This document shows positions 32,335-35,735 of a stretch of DNA of 35,735 nucleotides, piece after piece. Position 1 is the first letter of the stretch, and every line of letters begins with the position of its first letter. The position numbers were made by a program, and so were the translations under genes. The notes beneath the pieces were generated by a model. It was given only the letters and a program-made list of their open reading frames with translations, was not told where the DNA came from and did no database searches. Source of the DNA: Nitrososphaerales archaeon (GTDB taxonomy: Archaea; Thermoproteota; Nitrososphaeria; Nitrososphaerales; Gagatemarchaeaceae); contig JACWAI010000039.1 in NCBI GenBank assembly GCA_014874415.1, positions 1-35,735 on the forward strand, given 5' to 3'.

Positions 32335-32988
32335 ATGTCTGCGTTCGCAGGTAAATGGGAAAAGCAAAACAGCCAGAGTCTGGGCGGAAGGGTCAGGGAC
32401 TCCGTAAGGAACCCCGGTCCCCTGAAGCCAAGGCTCGACCTCGCAGTCCGACAAATCCAGGTCCAGGTCGCCAAACTCGACTCCACATCCACAAAACTCA
32501 GAGAGAGAGACAACTCGATCTTCGCAAAGGTCGTTAGCTCTCTACAGAAGCACGACACACAGCACGCGTCTGTCTTCGCCAACGAGCTTTCCGAGATCAG
32601 AAAGATGAACAAGATGGTCACGCAAGCAAAGCTCGCGCTCGAACAGATAGTGCTCAGACTCAACACAATCACGGAACTGGGCGACATCGTCGTCACCCTG
32701 ACCCCGGCCATGTCGGTGATACGCGGCGTCAAGCAAGGCTTGGTGGGCGTGTTGCCGGAGGCGGAGAGCGAGATCGGAGAGATCTCTGGTTTGCTGAGTA
32801 GCATCCTGGTAGACGCGGGGACAGTCGGTGGATATTCGCTGAACTTCGAAGCTGCAAACGAGGACGCGGAGAAGATCCTAGCAGAGGCATCCGCGGTCGC
32901 GGAGACTCGTATGCGCGAGAAGTTCCCCGAAATCCCTTCGACGCTCCCGGCTACCGAGACTACATCTACCGAGGGTACCTCGTACTAA
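32335..32988 (+). CDS. ESCRT-III-like CdvB paralog (short form)
   Basis: 217 residues. A basic N-terminus (GGRVRDSVRNPGPLKPRLD) leads into the long helical hairpin of the Snf7/ESCRT-III core: RQIQVQVAKLDSTSTKLRER, then FANELSEIRKMNKMV and ALEQIVLRLNTI. These blocks closely match the neighbouring CdvB (YANEWAELRKVGKVV, LTQVVLRLESI), so the two are paralogs. It lacks the C-terminal winged-helix domain of full CdvB, as in the shorter CdvB1-3 forms. It would polymerise on membranes for division or vesicle budding and be remodelled by CdvC. It ends in a Thr/Glu-rich tail, and its stop codon lies in the loop of a terminator hairpin. Confidence 0.85.
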   Translation: MSAFAGKWEKQNSQSLGGRVRDSVRNPGPLKPRLDLAVRQIQVQVAKLDSTSTKLRERDNSIFAKVVSSLQKHDTQHASVFANELSEIRKMNKMVTQAKLALEQIVLRLNTITELGDIVVTLTPAMSVIRGVKQGLVGVLPEAESEIGEISGLLSSILVDAGTVGGYSLNFEAANEDAEKILAEASAVAETRMREKFPEIPSTLPATETTSTEGTSY

Positions 32989-33013
32989 AGCGAGTACCCT
33001 CTCCTCTGTTTTT
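32971..33013 (+). terminator. Hairpin-plus-T-run terminator spanning the stop codon
   Basis: The arms GAGGGTACCTCG and CGAGTACCCTC pair as an 11-base-pair stem with one bulged base, closing an 8-base loop that contains the TAA stop of the short ESCRT-III gene. A TGTTTTTC run follows about eight bases after the stem. This looks like an intrinsic terminator separating this gene from the cdvB-cdvC pair. Confidence 0.6.
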
Positions 33014-33222
33014 CAGTTTCGGGAATGCCACACTGCAACCTTTGGGTAAGCGCCTCGAGTTCGGAGTCCCCTCTCCTCTCGCTTGCCGACGGCCTGCAAT
33101 GCCCGTGCCAGCTCCCTGCTTCCAACGGTCGGAAAGCGAAATCGAAACAAACATTCACCAACTTGTATCGCTTTTCTTGACCTAGCCCGTGATTATCGTG
33201 ATGCCAATTTGAAGCGTCGTAT

Positions 33223-34083
33223 TTGTCCGCCCGCGCCCCCCTGAGGTTCATCGGACTTGGTGGAGGAGACAGCATTAGACCGAAGATCGCCTCGACCATC
33301 AAGGAGATAGAGTATCACAGGAAGGAGCTCGAGAACCTGCGACTGCGTTTGGAGCAGAGGCGCAAGGCGCTCTTCGACACGACGGTCAAGGCGATGATGA
33401 CGAAGGATGACTCGAAGGCGACGGTGTATGCGAACGAGTGGGCCGAGCTCAGGAAGGTGGGGAAGGTGGTCTACGCCAGCGAGCTGGCCCTGACTCAGGT
33501 CGTCCTCAGGCTTGAGAGCATCGTCGACGTGGGCGACGTCATGGCCCACATGAGCACCGCCTTCAAGGTGTTACGGAAGGTGAACAAGACTGTCCAGGGC
33601 CTCGTCCCGTCTCTCGACCAAGCTTCCGACGACATCAACAACGCGCTATCCGAGACCATGGTGGGGATGGGGAACGTCTCCCCTTCGATCTCGCTGAACG
33701 TGCAGACAGGGAGCGGCGAAGAGATAGTCGAACAGGCGCGGAAGCTTGCCGAGGAGAGGGCCGAGGAGATGAAGCGCACGCTCATGGTGTCCCCCCGCAC
33801 CATCCAGCGGGAGGCGCCCGGGTTCTCACCGAGGGTCGCCCTTCTGGAGGGGATGGGGGAGGACGACGATGCAGACGCCATCCTGGGGACAATCTACCAA
33901 CCGAAGCCGGCCGAGGACACCGAGGAGCAGGTCCTCAAGTACGCGGCGATCCACAACGGCAACGTCGACATAACGGACGCCTCGACAGTCCTCAAGATGC
34001 CGTCGGACGAAGTGGAACAGGCGATGCTCACGCTGATGGCCCGGGGCAAAGTCAAGGTCAACGAAGGAGTTTCTGAGAAATGA
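33223..34083 (+). CDS. cdvB: CdvB, ESCRT-III-like division protein with winged-helix tail
   Basis: 286 residues from a TTG; the frame is closed by a stop 24 bases upstream, so this is its first usable start. The ESCRT-III core covers about residues 18-185 with helix 1 (IEYHRKELENLRLRLEQRRK) and the paralog-shared YANEWAELRK block. A Pro-containing linker (about 190-230; SPRTIQREAPGFSPR) could hold the MIT-interacting motif for CdvC. Residues ~233-286 form a small winged-helix domain (EQVLKYAAIHNGNVDITDAS, DEVEQAMLTLMARGKV), the part that in known CdvB binds CdvA. It overlaps cdvC by four bases (ATGA). No cdvA is in the window. Confidence 0.92.
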   Translation: MSARAPLRFIGLGGGDSIRPKIASTIKEIEYHRKELENLRLRLEQRRKALFDTTVKAMMTKDDSKATVYANEWAELRKVGKVVYASELALTQVVLRLESIVDVGDVMAHMSTAFKVLRKVNKTVQGLVPSLDQASDDINNALSETMVGMGNVSPSISLNVQTGSGEEIVEQARKLAEERAEEMKRTLMVSPRTIQREAPGFSPRVALLEGMGEDDDADAILGTIYQPKPAEDTEEQVLKYAAIHNGNVDITDASTVLKMPSDEVEQAMLTLMARGKVKVNEGVSEK

Positions 34084-35735
34084 GCGTCGTCGCGGCGAAG
34101 GAGCTTGAAGACGACGCCAAGAAGTACGCCTCCGAGGCGATCAGGCTCGACTCCCAGGGCGCCCACGGGATGGCCATCCAGATGTATCAGAAAGCCATAT
34201 CCACCCTTGTGAAACTCGTCCACCTTTACCCCGACTATCGGCTCAACAAGCAGTACACCGAGCGCGCCATGGCATACCAGGAGAGGGTCAAAGCGATTCA
34301 ACAGGCCCACGGCCTGCTCCCCCCGGACCAGGCTCCCGAAATGGACTGGACACCACCTGCTGCGAACGGCAACGGAGTGGGCATCAGCTCAAACCAGAAC
34401 TCCGCGAAGGGGCCCCAGGTGGTGCAGCAGCTCAAAGCCTCCTTCAGCGAGCTCGTGATAACAGAGAAGCCCGACGTGAAGTGGGACGACGTGATAGGCC
34501 TCGAAGACTGCAAGATGGCGATACGCGAGTCCATAGTGTTCCCATTCCTGCGGCCGGATCTGTTCAAGCTAGGATGGCCCAGGGGAATCCTACTTTACGG
34601 GCCGCCCGGCTGCTTTGATGAACAAACGGAGATCCTCACCAAACAGGGCTGGAAGAAGCACACCGAACTTGCCGACGACGAGGCCGTGGCCACGCTCAAT
34701 CCCAGCACGAACGAGCTGGAGTACCACCCGATTGTAAGAAAGATCCAATATCACTACGAAGGCAAGATGTACCACCTGGAGTCTACCCAGGTTAGCCTGA
34801 TGGTGACACCGGACCATCAGCTCTGGGTAGGGAAGAAAGCGCAGCAAGGGAAAGTGAACTACGACTTTGCACACCCCAACGAGGTGTTTGGAAAGGGCAA
34901 CGGCACGACCTACCCCTACTACAAGAAAGATGCCAGGTGGTGCGGTATCAACAGGGAATTCATACTTCTGCCCCAGCGCGAGGAAGGGAGCGGGCCGAGG
35001 CACAAGAAGATCAGGATTCCGATGTCCGAATGGGCCCCTTTCTTCGGACTGTGGCTGGCCGAGGGTTACACAGCGTACAGCGGGGGCAATTATCACGTCG
35101 GGATCAGGAATTTCGACCAAAGCCTGCTCGACTTCGCGTACGACAGCTTCAAGAGGTGGGGGCTGAATCCGCATTACTCGTCGGACGGACGCGTGACCGT
35201 CCTCAACAAACAACTGTACGAGCTTCTCCGCCCAATTGGCGACAAGTACACCAAATATATCCCAGCCGAGATCAAGAACCTCCCCCCAACGTTCCTACGG
35301 AGCATCTTAGAATATTACGCGAGAGGCGATGGGATTCACGAAGACGACGAAGCCGAGGTAGGCACCACCAGGGTGCGTTGCCAGACTTCCTCGCCGCGCC
35401 TCCGGGACGATCTGATGGAGCTGGCGCTCAAGGCGGGCCTGGCGTGTAATTACGTGGTCCACACGGAGGCCGGTTCCACAGCCACCATTGTTGGGACGGA
35501 CGGAAACGAGAGGACGATTACTCGGACGACGGCGAACTACAGGCTGAGCATCCTGTACCGCAGGGGCGAAACAAGGGTCGACAAACCCAGCTTGGAACAG
35601 TGGGAGGACTACTCGGGGACGGTCTGGGACGTGACCGTCCAGAATCACGTCATCTACGTTAGGCGCAACGGCAAGGCGATGTGGAGCGGCAACTGTGGGA
35701 AGACGATGATCGCAGCGGCGACCGCTGCCGAAATC
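34080..35735 (+). CDS. cdvC: CdvC, Vps4-like AAA ATPase interrupted by an intein (3' end beyond window)
   Basis: 552 codons visible and open to the right edge. Residues 1-~75 form an N-terminal MIT domain (AKKYASEAIRLDSQGAHGMA, YTERAMAYQERVKAI) that binds ESCRT-III tails. A linker (~80-130) follows, then the AAA start VKWDDVIGLEDCKMAIRESI and RPDLFKLGWPRGILLYGPPG. Exactly inside Walker A, after GPPG, the frame enters a 361-residue intein (residues 178-538) and resumes with CGKTMIAAATAAEI, restoring GPPGCGKT. The mature ATPase would disassemble ESCRT-III polymers. The ATG overlaps the cdvB stop, so the two are translationally coupled. It cannot hydrolyse ATP until the intein splices out. Confidence 0.93.
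   Translation, partial: MSVVAAKELEDDAKKYASEAIRLDSQGAHGMAIQMYQKAISTLVKLVHLYPDYRLNKQYTERAMAYQERVKAIQQAHGLLPPDQAPEMDWTPPAANGNGVGISSNQNSAKGPQVVQQLKASFSELVITEKPDVKWDDVIGLEDCKMAIRESIVFPFLRPDLFKLGWPRGILLYGPPGCFDEQTEILTKQGWKKHTELADDEAVATLNPSTNELEYHPIVRKIQYHYEGKMYHLESTQVSLMVTPDHQLWVGKKAQQGKVNYDFAHPNEVFGKGNGTTYPYYKKDARWCGINREFILLPQREEGSGPRHKKIRIPMSEWAPFFGLWLAEGYTAYSGGNYHVGIRNFDQSLLDFAYDSFKRWGLNPHYSSDGRVTVLNKQLYELLRPIGDKYTKYIPAEIKNLPPTFLRSILEYYARGDGIHEDDEAEVGTTRVRCQTSSPRLRDDLMELALKAGLACNYVVHTEAGSTATIVGTDGNERTITRTTANYRLSILYRRGETRVDKPSLEQWEDYSGTVWDVTVQNHVIYVRRNGKAMWSGNCGKTMIAAATAAEI
34611..35693 (+). mobile_element. Intein with LAGLIDADG endonuclease in the CdvC P-loop
   Basis: 361 residues, Cys1 to Asn361, followed by Cys+1. 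Splicing block A is CFDEQTEILT; block B has VTPDHQ with Thr66-x-x-His69; block F covers SGTVWDVTVQNHVIYV with His346; block G ends MWSGN. The penultimate residue is Gly360 rather than the usual His, a known but less common variant. The homing-endonuclease domain shows two LAGLIDADG-type helices: FFGLWLAEGY (144-153, Glu151) and LRSILEYYARGDG (229-241, Asp240), so it is probably able to home. Boundaries are set by restoring the Walker A motif in the host. Confidence 0.93.

Noticed and set aside
1-35735. CRISPR arrays or insertion sequences
   Set aside because: No regularly spaced repeats, transposase motifs or terminal inverted repeats were seen; the only mobile signals are the integrase and the intein.

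Overview
The window is archaeal DNA of high GC content. Evidence for an archaeon: a TFB-type initiation factor, deoxyhypusine synthase, ESCRT-III (CdvB) and Vps4-like (CdvC) division proteins, an intron-containing tRNA, and AT-rich TATA-like boxes 25-32 bases before many start codons. Cdv proteins together with an aerobic A-type oxidase fed by cupredoxins fit the Thermoproteota, most likely a Nitrososphaeria (Thaumarchaeota-related) lineage. That placement is inference. TTG and GTG starts are very common.

Layout. 1-995: a tyrosine recombinase running off the left edge, pointing to a mobile element that lies mostly outside the window. 1093-2094: a HerA/VirB4-like ATPase cut short inside its ATPase domain, next to that integrase. 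2091-5096 (minus): a compact type IV pilus/Tad-like locus with a pilin, two half-size TadC membrane proteins and a TadA/FlaI-type ATPase. 5176-7143 (plus, divergent): five small overlapping genes for single-span proteins, probably minor pilins or pilus accessories, including a 35-residue one. 7100-8077 (minus): a divergent TFB.

8244-11383: deoxyhypusine synthase and a K+-independent membrane pyrophosphatase. 11405-11491 (minus): tRNA-Cys(GCA) with a short intron. 11629-15768: a terminal oxidase operon (CuA subunit II, a fused subunit I-III, a subunit IV-like protein, a two-domain membrane cupredoxin), followed by a ferritin-like di-iron protein (15826-16812) and a convergent MFS transporter.

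18360-24288: a DUF5679-like zinc-ribbon peptide, cysteinyl-tRNA synthetase, a toroid glycosidase-like protein, a metallo-beta-lactamase-fold nuclease, a GtrA-like membrane protein and a small tail-anchored protein. 24294-32177 (minus): a UPF0182 membrane protein, isoleucyl-tRNA synthetase, a Ser/Thr-rich surface protein and a metallophosphoesterase.

32335-35735: the cell-division/membrane-remodelling cluster: two ESCRT-III paralogs separated by a hairpin terminator, then cdvC, whose Walker A P-loop is interrupted by a 361-residue intein with a LAGLIDADG endonuclease. The ESCRT-III proteins should form the polymers that the MIT-AAA ATPase remodels, and that ATPase can work only after the intein splices out. 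The most notable items are this intein, the integrase beside the truncated ATPase, the oxidase lacking its K-channel lysine, and the divergent pilus locus.
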